Source: Neurospora tetrasperma FGSC 2508 (taxonomy: Eukaryota; Ascomycota; Sordariomycetes; Sordariales; Sordariaceae). From it: a stretch of DNA of 64,000 bases. A model generated the notes under the pieces. That model made no database searches. It saw only the letters and a program-made list of their open reading frames with translations, and was not told the origin of the DNA. The stretch covers positions 3,629,748 to 3,693,747 of the forward strand of contig NW_009799100.1 in NCBI RefSeq assembly GCF_000213175.1. The letters run 5' to 3'. A program made the translations under genes and the position numbers. Positions 1 through 11,888 of the stretch are shown here, piece by piece. Every line of letters starts with the position of its first letter. The first letter of the stretch is position 1.

Positions 1-234
1 GAGTGGCTGACGTGACCCTGGCCGCAACGGTTGCCGGCCCGGCGCCCGATTTTTTTTGGGCCCAGCTTGAGGTGCCGCGCGCGCCGTCGCCGCCGCCGTT
101 GCTGCCGCCGTCGCGAACGAGGATACCCGACCGACCTCGAAAGTGTAACACGCGACTGCAGACGCGCCGAATTACCGTTCCGTCCTCCTCCCAACTTAAC
201 TTCCCTCGAGGGTCTCTGCAGTCGAGTCGCCAGA

Positions 235-779
235 ATGTCCAAGGCCGCAAAAGGTGGTGCTGGTGCTGTTGAGCAGGTGGTGAAGCTCATTGTCGGCGCC
301 GGTCAGGCCAGCCCGAGTCCCCCGGTCGGTCCGGCCCTTGGTTCCAAGGGTATCAAGTCCATGGACTTTTGCAAGGTCGGTTTGCATGCGTCCACACATA
401 TAATATCCACAACACAAGCTGACATGCGCTCAAATCTGTATAGGAGTTCAACGCCAGAACCGCCCATATCAACACCGGTACCCCTATGCCCGTCCGTGTT
501 ACCGTCAGGCCCGACCGCTCGTTCCACTTCGATGTCCGCACCCCCCACACATCATGGCTTCTGCTCAACGCCGCCGAGGCCCCGATAGGCAAGGGCGGCA
601 AGAGAAAGGGCGCCAGCAACCCCGGCAAGGAGGTTGTCGGCACCGTCAGCCTCAAACATGTCTACGAGATCGCCAAGATCAAGCAGTCCGAGCTCCGTCT
701 ATCCGGCCTGCCCCTCGAGGGCCTCTGCAGGGCGGTCATCTACCAGGCCAGGTCGATTGGTATCAACGTGATTCCCTGA
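235..779 (+). CDS. MRPL19: Mitochondrial 54S ribosomal protein L11 (uL11m)
   Basis: This is a structural protein of the large mitochondrial ribosomal subunit, at the stalk base where L11 binds large-subunit rRNA and the GTPase factors act. CDS join(235..375,444..779), 158 aa, the same length as I recall for yeast Mrpl19. The first exon gives the L11 N-terminal signature with the Pro-rich [10 protein letters not shown] segment and MDFCK. The second continues EFNART and ends in the C-terminal rRNA-binding domain ([10 protein letters not shown]..., then the SIGINVIP end). The 68-bp intron has the unusual donor GTCGGT. It is accepted because joining AAG to GAG restores the family sequence MDFCK-EFNART, whereas read-through stops. 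ATG 235 is the first Met in frame with the conserved sequence. There is no obvious long transit peptide, as in yeast. Family assignment is firm; the intron donor is slightly less so. Confidence 0.93.
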
Positions 780-3117
780 AAGAGGCTATACGCTGAAAGA
801 CATTATACGGGCTTGGGAGCACGAAGGCGTTACGGTTGTTTCTTTTAGGTGGATAGACCACGGCATTGTTACCAATATTGGATGGGGACTATAGCCATCG
901 CTTGTGGCTCTGTGTATCTTTTCTTGTATCATTATTGTATGGCAAAATCTCAAAATGCACAGCGGTGCCTGGAGCTGTTGGTTGGTCCACGGAGTATGTT
1001 CGTTTGGGAAAGGCTTCCACAAAAGGGTGCTAATGGTAGGCATGGCATATAGGGGCATTTGCCGGCTTGCGTTTGCATTGCCTCGACGTACTCCAGCTTC
1101 GTCAACCTTGGCTCACGTAGCTTGTGTCTGTGGAACACGCAGGCGTATGACGAGGATCTGTCTCTGTAGGATAAAGTTTTAAGGTTGGCGGTCACCAAGG
1201 CAGACCGCACAACGGGTATTATGCTTACCTGAATGTAGGTGAGATGTGCTTATGATGCTCTTGGCCAAGCTGACTGCAAGACAAATCACAAACATATATA
1301 CACTGAAAAGGGGTTATGTAAACAAACCACCCCTTCGCCCAAGTGCTTATCCACCAGCCCACTTCTTAACACCCAGGCGAAGCCCCGGTATCATGTCGCC
1401 CTGGTGTTCATCTCATGCTTTCAATACTAACGAGATGAAATGGATGATTGTTTAATATCGTACACGTGTGCAACGATTGCAATTACATTCGATGGCTTCT
1501 AGAACCATTCGGGCAATTACCTCCCGCAGCATGGCGGGGTATCGACATGGGTTACACCGAACCGAGCGATAAGGACCTGGTATTCGGCGGTAGAGATCGA
1601 CACAGAAAGCCGTTTACCATATCCGTTGCCAGTTCGAAAAAAAAAGGTTGGGTGACATCAGGACAGTCACCGGAGACAAAGCTGACCACCGACACCACCT
1701 AGACTTGTCATCCATGCCTTTGCGGTGCCTCGGTCTTTCGGACACGGCGGCGCTCTAAAAACCCGCTTTGACGGTGGTCGGGGCTGCTGCGGGATTCATA
1801 CTTGACTCTCTGCTGTTCAGTTGAAACGCAGGGCAACGAGGATGACAGCCAAGGACGCAAGGCACAATCGGCTGAGGTGTTCACTCGAGTCATTGGGTAA
1901 ACTTCCCAGTGTTTGAGGAACAACACGGGGCGGTGGAAACAGAGACGTGATGGAATGGATGTCCTGGCAGGAAGTACACCCGCGTCAATGCAGCTGGTAA
2001 AATTGACGTTTTAGAGGGGGAGGCGCTGCAATCGCTCGGCATCTTTCAAAGCTGGAAAAGGAAGTCGGACAAGATGGAAGAGGACATCGATGGACAGGAT
2101 CAGGGACCTGACCCCACGTTGCCGACCGCTCCCGGTTCCAATGTGTACTCATGTAGTGTATGACAAAGACTGGCAAGATCCAAGACGGGACTCCTATTGC
2201 GGTTTTGGCAACACAGACGCCCAGACAGGGGGCCCGCCGCCACGTTCAAACTGTTTGACTTCGAGACCGCTCACCTTGTGAGGAGGGGACGGAGTCTGTG
2301 ACTGCGGATCCATCTGAAATTCAATGATTCTAGGAAAGCCGGCTTGGCCCGATCTCAGTGCCGGCGTGCCCGCTCTCAGATTCAACTCAGGTCCTCTCCT
2401 CTCAGGCGGGTGCACTGGCTGCCGTGGTCCATCAAGGGTACCCGTGTTTCCCGCCGCCTGCAGCCAACGTTTCCTGTAAGTACCTGTCATGTAGCTCGGC
2501 CCCACCACGACGCAACAGAGCGCCATCTTTCACACTTCCATTTCTTCGCCGAACCCGGGCCGCTTCTGTCCCAAGTGAACAAGAAGGAAGCCTAGGCACA
2601 CAGCATCGACAAGGAATCGTCAAGGCCAGGCAAAGTCAAATCAGAAGTCACGGTGGAAAGTGGAAACCCCATTATTCACCTCCTACATAGTGTACTAGTA
2701 GTGACTAGTCCGAGCCTTGTCTACAGGCTTTGAAGTTCCATGACAGTTGAGATCGCCGTCATCTATTTGGCCCCGACTCTTCTTTCGCCGCCGTCCCATT
2801 TGCCTTTCCCTTGCTTCCACTTGACATAGTTTCCGCCCATTCCGCCGCTGCGTCTGCTTGCCGGTCTGGTCTTGTCTTGCATCTTCTGTCGCTCTGTCAC
2901 CTGTCTGGCCCTTGCATCTTGCATCACACGGTCTTTTATCCCATCTTTTTTATCTCTGTTCTCCAGGGCAGGCCAGACACCAGACGTTATTCGGATTCCT
3001 GCCAGGATTTTACAAGTTTTATTAGTTTGCGGAGACGGGCGCAAATTCGAACCAAGAAATCAAAGCAACCCAACAAAAACAACAAAACACCAAAAAAAAA
3101 AAAAAAAAGAGAAAAAG
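780..3117. other. Intergenic region, L11 to HAL4-type kinase
   Basis: No convincing gene was seen. The open frames are short, overlapping and lack family features. The last 300 bases are pyrimidine-rich and then A-rich, consistent with the promoter and 5' leader of the downstream kinase gene. Confidence 0.6.
3092..3108 (+). promoter_or_regulatory. A17 tract in the kinase 5' leader
   Basis: An uninterrupted run of 17 A ends 9 bases before the start codon of the kinase gene, within a generally A-rich leader starting near 3055. Poly(A) leaders can bind poly(A)-binding protein and aid translation in some fungal mRNAs. That role here is inference. Confidence 0.5.
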
Positions 3118-5879
3118 ATGGCGACCGCTGAGAAAGAGTCAGAGCAGCGTCAACCGGACGAACAGTACCAAGGTAAGGAGAAAGGAAACAACAACGGAGG
3201 ATTAGAAAAACAACATGAATAAGAAAATCAACGGCAACCCCTCCTCTCTGATCCCTATTACGCCAATGCTCGGGGATTAGAACGAGCAAGCATTGGATTG
3301 AAGCAATTCGCTGACTTGTAGTCTACTCCAACAGCTGTCGAGCCGCAATCGGCCAAAGTCACTCCCGCTGAACCATCCAAAACCGAGCCTGCTGTCCGCT
3401 TCAAGTCAACTGTCGAAGAGATCACCCCAGAGGGCACCACATCGACACCAACCATTGCACCAGACGTCACCCTCGGCGAACCGGGTGAGGTCACCCCCGA
3501 GCAGCTTCGTGATATCGCCGAGAGGTTGAAGGCCTGTCCGCTGCAGGAGCGAAGGATAAGCCTTTTCCAGTACGAGGCATTCTCGCTTCCCGCTTCAAGG
3601 GTAAGCCCATCCCAATTTCACGTGAGGGGCTACGCTTCTTGCTTCCTTCCTTTGTTCACTTCCCAAGTTTTGCTTTTACGTTGGTCCGTCGCTTCCGGGG
3701 GGGGGGGGGCTTGTGCAACCAAGATCAGCTCGGTGGCTTTTGCTGGTTTTTGCCATGTCTCTTGTCTGATTGCACACCATATATCCATGCATGCATAGTC
3801 ACCATTCTTTGCGTCTGCGTCTTTACCCCTTGGGCGAGGACTAATACTTTGCTGTCTCCAGACACCTTCCCACGAAGATGAATCAAGAGCTCCCAGTCGC
3901 GAACATACACGGAGCTCGGCAGGTCGCAACTCACCGCTTCTTACTCCGCACGTCAGGGGCCACGAAATGCATACACCTCCTCTCACGCCGGCTGGAACCG
4001 ACAACGTCGACCGAGAACTTCGCCGCGAGAGCGCTCTGGCGCAAGAAAGGCGGAGTGCCAACCTCATCACTCCTCAGGATTCTTCCCACGAACCGACATC
4101 ACCTACCTCTCTCCGCAATGTCCAGCTGCCTACACCCGACGAACAGCTGCGGAGCTCTTCCAGGCCGACTTCGATAGATGGCCGAGATCGTCCCCAGATC
4201 ACTATCGGTGAACATCGCAGAGGGTTGTTTTCCGTTGGATCCGGCGGCAGCAGTTCTCCCAGTAGATCTCAGCCTGCGTCTCGTGAATCCAGTCCCTCCC
4301 GAGCGTTGGCCGCGTCACAGTTCTACACCCGCCAACTACCACCTCCCGGCGATGCCAACGATCCGTACTCGGCAAGCAAACGACCTGCGCAAAAAGGCAT
4401 TGAGCCTCGCTTTATCTTCTCCAGGAAAAAGAACTCGTCCTCTTTGAGTCTGGTATCCAAAAGCGACAAACGCTCCAAGAAGGATCGCCATGACAACGAC
4501 GACGAGGCTACGATCCCCAGCAGAAATAGCTCAATGGCGGACCTGAAGAGGTTCTTCAAGCTGGGACCTCACAAGAACAAGAGACCGGCATCTCCCGCTG
4601 CTTCTGTAAAGTCTACGCCCAAGACACCGGGAGGCAAGTCTGCCCAGATTCCGTTCGGTGACGATCACGGTCTCTCTTCTAAATACGGGAAGCTTGGCAA
4701 GGTGTTGGGTGCCGGAGCGGGAGGTTCCGTGAGACTCATGAAGCGCAGCGAAGACGGTGTGGTCTTTGCCGTTAAGGAATTCCGCCCTCGCCACTCGTAC
4801 GAAACCGAGCGCGAATATGTCAAGAAGCTTACGGCCGAGTATTGCATGGGATCTTCTTTGCACCATGGCAACATTATTGAAACCCTAGACATTGTCCAGG
4901 AGAAGGGCAAGTGGTATGAGGTGATGGAGTACGCTCCATATGACCTGTTCGCCATTGTCATGACAGGAAAGATGTCTCGAGAAGAGGTCAGCTGCTGCTT
5001 CCTTCAGATCTTGAGTGGCGTAACATACCTTCACAGCATGGGCCTCGCACATCGGGATCTGAAGCTTGACAACGTTGTGGTTAGCGAGCATGGTATTATG
5101 AAGATTATCGATTTTGGTAGTGCTCATGTTTTCCGGTATCCGTTTGAGACTGGAATTGTCCATGCCTCAGGTAAGTAAACACTTGGCTGAGAAGATGCTG
5201 GTTGAAGCGTTGCTAACTGATTAAAGGCATTGTTGGATCCGACCCATATCTTGCCCCCGAAGTGTACGACGAAAAGAAGTACGATCCCGAGGCTGTTGAT
5301 ATCTGGTCATTGGCCATCATCTACTGCTGCATGACACTCCGACGATTCCCGTGGAAGGTTCCACGATTGACCGACAACTCGTTCAAGCTATTCGCTGCAG
5401 AGCCTTCGTTCGGACATGACCCAAAGAAACTGTTGCTTCCACCTTCAGCCTCCACGTCGGCGCTTAGCGATCTTCCATACAGAGACTACGACCCTCAGAG
5501 CGTCAGGGCTAGCAGCGACAAGATCGACAAGGTTCAAGATGACAAGAAGACGACTTCGGATCACAAGCCGACGGCGCATACAACCAGCGTACAAGGAGAA
5601 GCTGGCAGCACTGGAGAGAAGAAGGAGGTTATCCGTGGTCCTTGGAGAATCCTCAGGCTTCTCCCGAGGGAAAGCAGACACGTCATCGGCAGGATGCTCG
5701 ATCTGGATCCCAAGACACGGGCCAAGATGACGGAAATTCTTGACGATCCATGGGTGGCGAACACCGTCATCTGCCGGCAGATCGGCCCCGGCAACGTGGC
5801 ACATGCGGATGATCACGTTCATACTCTCGAACCCCCATCAGCACCTGCAGGCACCAAAGATGAAAAGGCCAAACGCTAG
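3118..5879 (+). CDS. HAL4/SAT4-type serine/threonine protein kinase
   Basis: This is a fungal-specific kinase of the Npr/Hal group. The yeast members Sat4 (Hal4) and Hal5 stabilise plasma-membrane potassium and nutrient transporters. CDS join(3118..3172,3335..3600,3862..5170,5227..5879), 760 aa. Residues 1 to about 375 are Ser/Pro/Thr-rich and disordered. The kinase domain follows: Gly-rich loop GAGAGGSV near 390-397, VAIK-type Lys412 in [14 protein letters not shown] with Asp506, DFG at 524-526 and APE at 553-555. [17 protein letters not shown] after the APE motif is characteristic of the Hal4/Oca2 subgroup. A charged insert (about residues 600-695) separates the C-lobe helices. All four junctions keep phase. 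The second intron (3601-3861) contains a G13 run. The substrate in this organism is unknown. Confidence 0.92.
3697..3709 (+). repeat. G13 homopolymer in intron 2 of the kinase gene
   Basis: Thirteen consecutive G within the 261-bp second intron. It is one of several long G/C homopolymers in the window. Length in the assembly may be unreliable. Confidence 0.85.
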
Positions 5880-6903
5880 AAGTGGAGCCTTCGCGCCAAT
5901 AGACATATTCAAATACAGGACGGCTTCTTAGGGGTACAGGATGCCACCAACATTTGGGTTAGGAACAAGAAGGGTTATCTGATGGGGAGTTGTGGGGGAT
6001 AGTTTGGGTTTAGTATTGAAAAGACCGAACATACGTTCTTAGTGCAGTATATGGGCATTGTTACCATTTTCCTCTCAGTCGGTGTCTGTCACCTTGCGAG
6101 GCAGCGGTTTTTCGTCATTTTCTTGGGCGTTTTTGGGACTTGGGAAGACAGCGCTGCGATTGGGTTTGGGTGTCGATGCAAAGATTCAGTATAGGGGGGC
6201 CGGGTTCCAGGCATACAGCGTCCATCTTTTTGATTATGCTACTCTCTGGTAAAAGATAGAAGGTGGTATGGCTAGGCTAGACATATTGTGGGAGACGGGC
6301 ACTAAACAATGTTGAGTGTATAAAGGTCGCTCGCTTTATAATTAGAAAGTGCAGTTATTGATCGAGTGAGAAGGGGTGTAATCTAGACAGACAGCTGACC
6401 AGCCGTGAGATATGTGACGTTGCTAATGGTGATGAACTTTTCCAGACCTTTCTCAATGCGATGGAAGTTGGGAATCCAGGTTACCCCTTATATAGATATA
6501 GAGGTAGAGGAGACCTTATCTGTGTTCTGTCATGGTGACCGGAGCAACGGACGGAGCCGCTTCGCAGGACGATCCACCGTTCCCCGGCCAAGCTGGGCGT
6601 GTTACCCCAGCTTCGCACAGCCAATCAGAAGCAGGCAGGCTGCCCGTTTCGGCGGGATTGCCGGTGACGTACCGACGTCGGCAGGGATAAACAGCAAGTC
6701 CGGGCCCATTGAAAAATGGAGCGGCATCTTCTAGATGCGTATCGAAGCTCGTACAAGGGTAATCAAAAGTCGCGATCCCGCCGGCCCAAATACCGAAGCT
6801 CTTTCCCCCTCAGTCTCCTCAGATCCGCCGTACTCGTCCATCCTCACGCCCAAGCTCGCCAGTCGAATCCATCGTTGCCGTTCACCGTTTCAATCCCGTC
6901 AAA
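5880..6903. other. Intergenic region and hsp10 promoter
   Basis: No gene seen. The proximal part contains a CCAAT box at 6621-6625 and a GC-rich stretch at 6540-6680. A TTCTAGAT sequence near 6728 is one base short of a heat-shock TTCnnGAA unit. Regulation by heat shock is expected for the family but not proven by these imperfect sites. Confidence 0.5.
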
Positions 6904-7775
6904 ATGGTGAGCACACACCTCCTGTCCGAGACACCCAATCGCACTCCGCCGCCGGGGACAAGGAAGCGCCAGGAAGATGGAGCTACATACTGCGGCAGCA
7001 TTGCGTAGCTATCGGGAAGCTTAGCAATTGCGCTGTAGAACCTCTGGCTAGCACCGGCACAACCGAACACTCGGCGGCAAGCACCACGACAAGTGCAATT
7101 GACGCCGAACATGCAAGACGACATCATGAAACCAAATTATCGACTAACACGTTATTGTTGTCGTCACCGTAGGCCACCACCGTCCGCTCCGTCAAGTCCC
7201 TCATCCCCCTCCTTGACCGCGTCCTCGTCCAGCGCGTCAAGGCTGAGGCCAAGACTGCCTCCGGCATCTTCCTTCCCGAGTCCTCCGTTAAGGACCTCAA
7301 CGAGGCCAAGGTCCTCGCTGTTGGCCCCGGTGCCCTCGACAAGGACGGCAAGCGTCTCCCCATGGGCGTCAACGCTGGCGACCGCGTCCTTATCCCTCAG
7401 GTACGTTAAAGGGCCACCAATGAGCTACATACAATGCCGATGCAGAGCAGACGGGCGGTTACAGATTGAAGTTATCTGTCCGTAACACCCGGATGCAACG
7501 CATGCATGCATAGGCTTTTGTATAAAGAGGGAAGAAGAGAGGAATATGGATGCTAATGCGCTCTTTAACAGTACGGCGGTTCCCCTGTCAAGGTTGGCGA
7601 GGAGGAGTACACCCTCTTCCGCGATAGCGAGTAAGTTGCACCACACACCACAGATCCTGTCCCTGATTGGAGGGGGGAGGGAAACTATTCCCGGCCGGCC
7701 TATGCAAACGTACAGGAAGAGCCGGTTACTGACAAATGTCTCTTCGATAGGATCCTTGCCAAGATCGCCGAGTAA
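6904..7775 (+). CDS. hsp10: Mitochondrial co-chaperonin Hsp10 (GroES family)
   Basis: This is the heptameric lid of the Hsp60 folding chamber in the mitochondrial matrix. CDS join(6904..6906,7173..7400,7572..7630,7751..7775), 104 aa, normal for mitochondrial Cpn10. The family features are the N-terminal KSLIPLLDRVLVQR strand, the mobile-loop segment KTASGIFLPES, VLAVGPG, the G-D-R-V-L-IP turn, the YGGSPVKVGEEEY strand and the closing ILAKIAE. The first coding exon consists only of the ATG, followed by a 266-bp intron with a GTGAGC donor. The other introns are 171 and 120 bp. Joining the pieces gives a continuous canonical protein, so the tiny first exon is well supported. The domain itself serves as an uncleaved import signal in other species. 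Confidence 0.95.
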
Positions 7776-10700
7776 ACCTCGTTGACCCAGCATAAAACCC
7801 AAAAAGCAAAATATAAAGGATACCCTCTCATGATTCTTATAACTATCAAAAGTGTACCAATATGTAATGTACCAATAGAAACCAGCATTGAACAACAGCT
7901 AAACGGACAGATTGGCATACTTGACACGAAAACGTGGGCATGAGGTGGTGGTGCTCGGCATTTATCGCTTGATAATGGTTTGGTTATTGGAAATGGCACC
8001 TCATCTCATCCTTGAGACAGTTAACTTGAACCGAGAGGAAAGATGTCGGGATGCCAGTCGTCTTCAATCGACTCCTCACATCACAGTTCGTCCGAATGTC
8101 CGGTTCAGAATACGATATCCTCACCCGATCTCCAGTTTCAAATCAAACAAACATGTGTCCCTCACTTCTCCGGTCTCGGTCCTCGGTTCGCGTCTTATAA
8201 TCCTTGGTGCTGCCGGTTTGGTGGGGTTCAGACATCAAAAACTAGACGAGACGAGACGAGATGTGGCTGATACATACTTCTACTGTTATCCATGGAACAA
8301 CGAGCAAGCGAGCTGTTGTGGGTTGGTCAAGAAGAAATACCTGTTAACACGAGCGTCTCCTGTCCCATACATCTGTCTCGTTCAATTCGTGCCTGACACC
8401 ATCAGACAAGCAAAGAGAACGGACATACATAGACAGCGTGTAGCATGTTACCGCAAGCGGGCAGGGCCGGTGAGCGCTGTGCCGGCGGTAGGCGTGATTT
8501 GGTTCCTGATCTTACCCCAGTGGAATCCGAATGGCAAGGGACGGGAGGAAAAAGTTGAAGAGTGAGCCAACACCAACACGGAACCAAGACCAACATAGGA
8601 AATCAACAATGGCGCCACTTCAGCAGCAAGCAGTCAGTGAGTCACACATTCACGCCGAGACTCCTGCGATGCAGCTCTCAGACGGAGTTCCAGTCTGTCG
8701 TTTCTCCTCAAACGGAAACGGCGCGTGTTAAAAGTGAGAGGGGACGACTGAAAAACAGCAGAGATGAGAGAAACAGCAGAGACCCGAAAAACGACTCACA
8801 TAACAATTGGAGACGAGTCAAAACAAAACAAATCCGGGTCCAGCTCCCGTTCGATGGTGCTTAACTCACTTGCACTTTACGAGACTTTTTTTTGTTTTTG
8901 TCAATTGTACTAAAACATATGCACCCTAAAGTCAAAATCCCTCCTCTTTTCACGTTTGTCTAGGAGCATGTGCATCTATCCGCCATGTTCGGAATTTCCA
9001 AGATGAATGTTTGGCTACATTATAAATTCGTGTTGCTTACTTACCCAGTGACCGGATCAACCCCCGGTTCATTATGAAACATTAAGCCATCTTAGCCTCC
9101 CATGCCTTCCTAGGCTCCCCATGTGGCTTTATGATAATCTTATGTCGATCACCTATCGCCTACTTTGGTATCAATTATCGTTCAGGCTTACTTCTGGGAG
9201 ATGTCGATCAAGATTGATCTAGGTGTTTCGAAGCGAGCACCTTACTTTACTTCTCCTCACCCAAGAACGAGAAAGCCAATATCTGGAGGTAGGTAGGTAT
9301 GTACACTACGTTGGTGATTTTTATCCCTCATCCACACATAAGCAGGGTCTCTGCGGTAGAGATTGCCTCCTGTGTGAAAGAGCAAACCGCATGATTGGGA
9401 ATATTGGACAATCTATACCTTGTAGGGTAGCAACCAACGTGTAATGTCTTTCTTTATCTCCCTTTCGCGCTCGCACACGCCCGCGCGCACCCATCTGCGC
9501 TTCCGAGCATATTGGGTTCGCATTTTCTTCATTTCCTCTTCATGCTGTGCTTCGCATCTGTCTCTCTCTGCCTGTTTGCGGCGTCACAAATGTCGTGGAC
9601 CCCGAGACTCACTCGCAATCCTGGCGAACTTGGCGGAGCTGGCAGGCACAGTTCAGCCTCTGTGCCTCTGTGCCTCTTGTTGTTTCCATCCCCGAAAGCG
9701 ATTTGCTTGTTTTGGTGATCTCATCATCTTTCGCTTGGTGTTTGCTTTTGCCCCCGATCCACACCAGGTCCATTTTGGAGAGTCAGTTTCGACATTGGTC
9801 ACTCGCTCGCAGATAAAGAAATCAGAGACGGATATACCGAGGGACAGAGCGACAGAGGGGCAGAGGGGTAGAGGGGTCGGGGAGATAGGTAGAGGCAAGA
9901 CACAATACATAAGGAAAGCTATCGAGAGGCCTCATGCCTGTCATTCGATTAGATCGTCATTCCTCCACACAGTAAATGCAAGGCACCAGAGAAAAAAAAG
10001 AATGTTTCGAAACACAGACGGCGCGAACTCCCATGGCGCCGAGGGGGGTCCTTTAATAAGCGCCGCTCCAATGTCTCCTCCTCCGCGGCTACAACCAAAG
10101 ATTTGGTCTAATTCCAGCGAACCAACGGGATGGTCAGGAAGGCTCGTTTGGGATGTCCGACCCCATGGATCTCCAGTTGGATGAAACACTGACGGCTTTT
10201 CTTGGCAGACATTTCCCCGGTGGCGGACAGCGCCATTCCCAGGCGGCTGCCAGGGCAAAAAGTGGAAGCAGGGGGTTTTCCAACACGGCAGCGCCGAATG
10301 ACAGGGGAGACCCATTCACACACTCTTAGGTACGAGCGGAAGGGAATGCAACTGAGATCGACAGCAGAGTGGCAGCAGCAGCATTGTTCGCTTCTTCCCC
10401 TGGCGATAGCTAAGCTTCCATTTCCTTTCCCTTTCCACTCTCACCCCAGCTTTCCTCGTATCAGCTTCCCCTCTTCATCATTTTCGCTCGCGAACAAAAA
10501 AGAACTCAAATTTAGCTCCACATCACATCGTACTGCGTTCTGCTGACCGTGCTGCTCGTTTCGTCGGGTGGGCATCCCGCGTCGCCAAGTTCCCCCGATT
10601 CAGCTCACTGGACCGCTGGAGCACTAGAGAAAATGTGGGTGACATGACATACATATGTATGTCACGACATCACGGCACCAGTTAAGCCAAGGGGTAAAAG

Positions 10701-11888
10701 CAGAAAAACGGATGAGAGAGGGGAGAAACCAACAGCCTCGCTTCTATTCTCATGCCGTATCGTGAGACTAGTCGTAAACAGGTCTCGTTTTCCCTTTTGA
10801 AGGCATCACAAAGCAGTTCTAACCGACCTCTCCAGTCACTGTTGCGTGAGTACCTCTTAGACGCGGGGGAGGGGCGGTCATACGTCAGGTCAGGAGAACT
10901 GACTCGTCGGGCTTCTTTGAGATCAAGGCAAAGATGGCTTCCATTCACAGTCCAGACTCCCTCAATCCGTTGATCAGTCGGACATGCCTCTATCACATCG
11001 TCACAACCGAAACGCCGACACCCGGATAACCATATTGCCCCCTACATGCCTATCATAACCCCTATTCCCCATATTCCACAGGGAACACAACAGTCACTTT
11101 CTGAGGCCCTGTTCCTTGCGTCATGGATGATCCGGGTCTGAAGCTTGCTTGCAAAGCTCCGCCGTTTGTATCTCCTTCCTCATATCGTCTCTTTTGCCCG
11201 AGGAGGAGCGAGCGTTTGCTTCGTGTTGTGAGGGTCTCGAGGGCTTGGTTGGTCAAGGTATCACGGGTCATTCAAGGGTACCCTACCTCGACGAGACCAG
11301 GGACCGGAGGAGGCTTGTCTTGCCTTACAAGCTTACCTCTCCAACTGAACCTTACCAGTCGACGAGGGGGGGCCAGCCGCCGCCCGAGGACGCTAGACAG
11401 GTAGGGGTAGGTTTTAGGGTAGCACTGTCAGGTACAGTGCAGTAGAAGGTCGGATAGCACTCGGTACCCTGCATCCCTGACCTAATCTTCATTGCTTGTT
11501 GTAAGTGGGTGTGGGGTTTCCCATTCTGTATATATCCCTTCCGAGTTCCCTTCTATTCTCTTGACCCTTTCCTGTTACTTAGCCCATCCTTTAAGTGCCA
11601 GAGCTTGGTGTTTTCCTCCCCCTTCCTTCCTTTGGAGCCTCAGCTTTTGCAGAAACAGACTCGAGGTCTGTGATCCGGTCTTTTCTCTCCCTACCTTCCT
11701 TCATACACGTATCTCCAAAACACCACGTTGAAATAAACTGGTGATTCATTCTGGGTATCGCTTGCCCATTCCCTCCTTATACACACATAACGGCATAAAG
11801 GTCATTTGACTTTTTTCCTCGAAAGCATCGACTTCACTTTTTGTGGCTGGCCGCATATCGACACTCTCAAAACATACTATCAGCCATC
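7776..11888. other. 4.1-kb region without a clear gene, upstream of the AA9 gene
   Basis: No recognised protein was found. Two fairly long plus-strand open frames (7912-8565, 217 codons; 9444-10184, 246 codons) have no family resemblance and unremarkable composition. A perfect 20-bp palindrome sits at 10645-10664. The last kilobase is pyrimidine-rich, as expected for a promoter and leader. Remote regulatory DNA or a non-coding transcript is possible. Confidence 0.45.
10645..10664. repeat. Perfect 20-bp palindrome
   Basis: TGACATACAT is followed immediately by its own reverse complement with no spacer. It lies about 1.2 kb upstream of the AA9 start codon. It could be a dimeric binding site; function unknown. 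Confidence 0.7.

Noticed and set aside
3030-3065. AATTCGAACC as a possible minus-strand tRNA T-loop
   Set aside because: Flanking bases do not pair into a T-stem and no D-arm is found.
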